Of a DNA stretch of 6,175 nt, positions 6,125-6,175 are shown one piece after another. A program made the position numbers and the translations under genes. Source of the stretch: Betaproteobacteria bacterium. GTDB taxonomy: Bacteria > Pseudomonadota > Gammaproteobacteria > Burkholderiales > SG8-39. The stretch lies in the NCBI GenBank assembly GCA_029865405.1, contig JAOUGZ010000181.1, positions 1 to 6,175 of the forward strand, written 5' to 3'. Below the pieces are notes generated by a model. It was not told where the DNA came from and made no database searches. It was given only the letters and a program-made list of their open reading frames with translations. Each line of letters opens with the position of its first letter. Within the stretch, counting starts at the first letter, position 1.

Positions 6125-6175
6125 GCCGGCGTGAACTCCACGAGGCCTTCGGCGATGCGCGCCTTCATCAACCAG
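6121..6175 (-). CDS. C-terminal end of an unidentified operon gene, 5' part outside the window
   Basis: Reading leftward from the right edge, one minus-strand frame gives WLMKARIAEGLVEFTPA followed by TGA at 6121-6123. The stop overlaps the thiolase-like start as ATGA, the same junction type seen at two other boundaries in this cluster. That overlap is the main evidence that the frame is a real gene. Seventeen residues are too few for a family call. A DUF35 OB-fold protein is a common partner of SCP-x-like thiolases and would fit the position, but the visible tail has no diagnostic motif. Confidence 0.5.
   Translation of the reverse strand, partial: WLMKARIAEGLVEFTPA

Noticed and set aside
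1..6175. CRISPR array, mobile element, tRNA/rRNA or riboswitch
   Set aside because: I saw no spaced direct repeats, terminal inverted repeats, transposase motifs or conserved RNA sequences. Essentially every base is in a protein-coding gene.

Overview
The window is GC-rich DNA (roughly two-thirds GC by eye) from a bacterium. The dense gene packing, strong GC bias at codon third positions and protein types suggest a Burkholderiales-like betaproteobacterium. That assignment is inference from style and family, since no taxonomic marker such as an rRNA gene is present.

Layout. On the plus strand, bases 1-569 hold the 3' end of a multi-pass membrane protein with a C-terminal TPR motif. It runs convergently into the rest of the window and overlaps the facing gene by 56 nt. 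Everything else is one minus-strand gene cluster, transcribed from right to left. In order of transcription it contains: the last 17 codons of an unidentified gene (6121 to the edge); a thiolase-fold / SCP-x-like protein (4970-6124); a class II aldolase/adducin-family protein (4194-4973); an AidB-like acyl-CoA dehydrogenase (2611-4194); a D-isomer-specific 2-hydroxyacid dehydrogenase (1640-2614); and a mandelate racemase/muconate lactonizing enzyme (enolase superfamily) protein (514-1665). The junctions overlap by 4, 4, 1, 4 and 26 nt (ATGA, ATGA, TAATG, ATGA, then a longer overlap). There is no intergenic space, so this is almost certainly one operon with translational coupling. No promoter, regulator, transporter, RNA gene, repeat, mobile element or CRISPR array is visible. 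The operon's promoter and any regulator must lie beyond the right edge.

How the genes may work together. The set looks catabolic. Two proteins belong to CoA-thioester families (the thiolase fold and the acyl-CoA dehydrogenase). Three act on hydroxy- or oxo-acids (class II aldolase, 2-hydroxyacid dehydrogenase and MR-type enolase-superfamily enzyme). A plausible but unproven reading is a peripheral pathway that breaks down a hydroxylated or branched organic acid by enolisation or dehydration, C-C cleavage, redox and CoA-dependent steps. The substrate cannot be read from the sequence.

Points of interest are active-site departures in three enzymes: a thiolase-like protein without the usual nucleophilic Cys, an MR-type enzyme with KxR instead of KxK, and a dehydrogenase whose nucleotide-binding loop reads HQRR instead of the usual acidic motif. 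No clearly new class of biological system was found.
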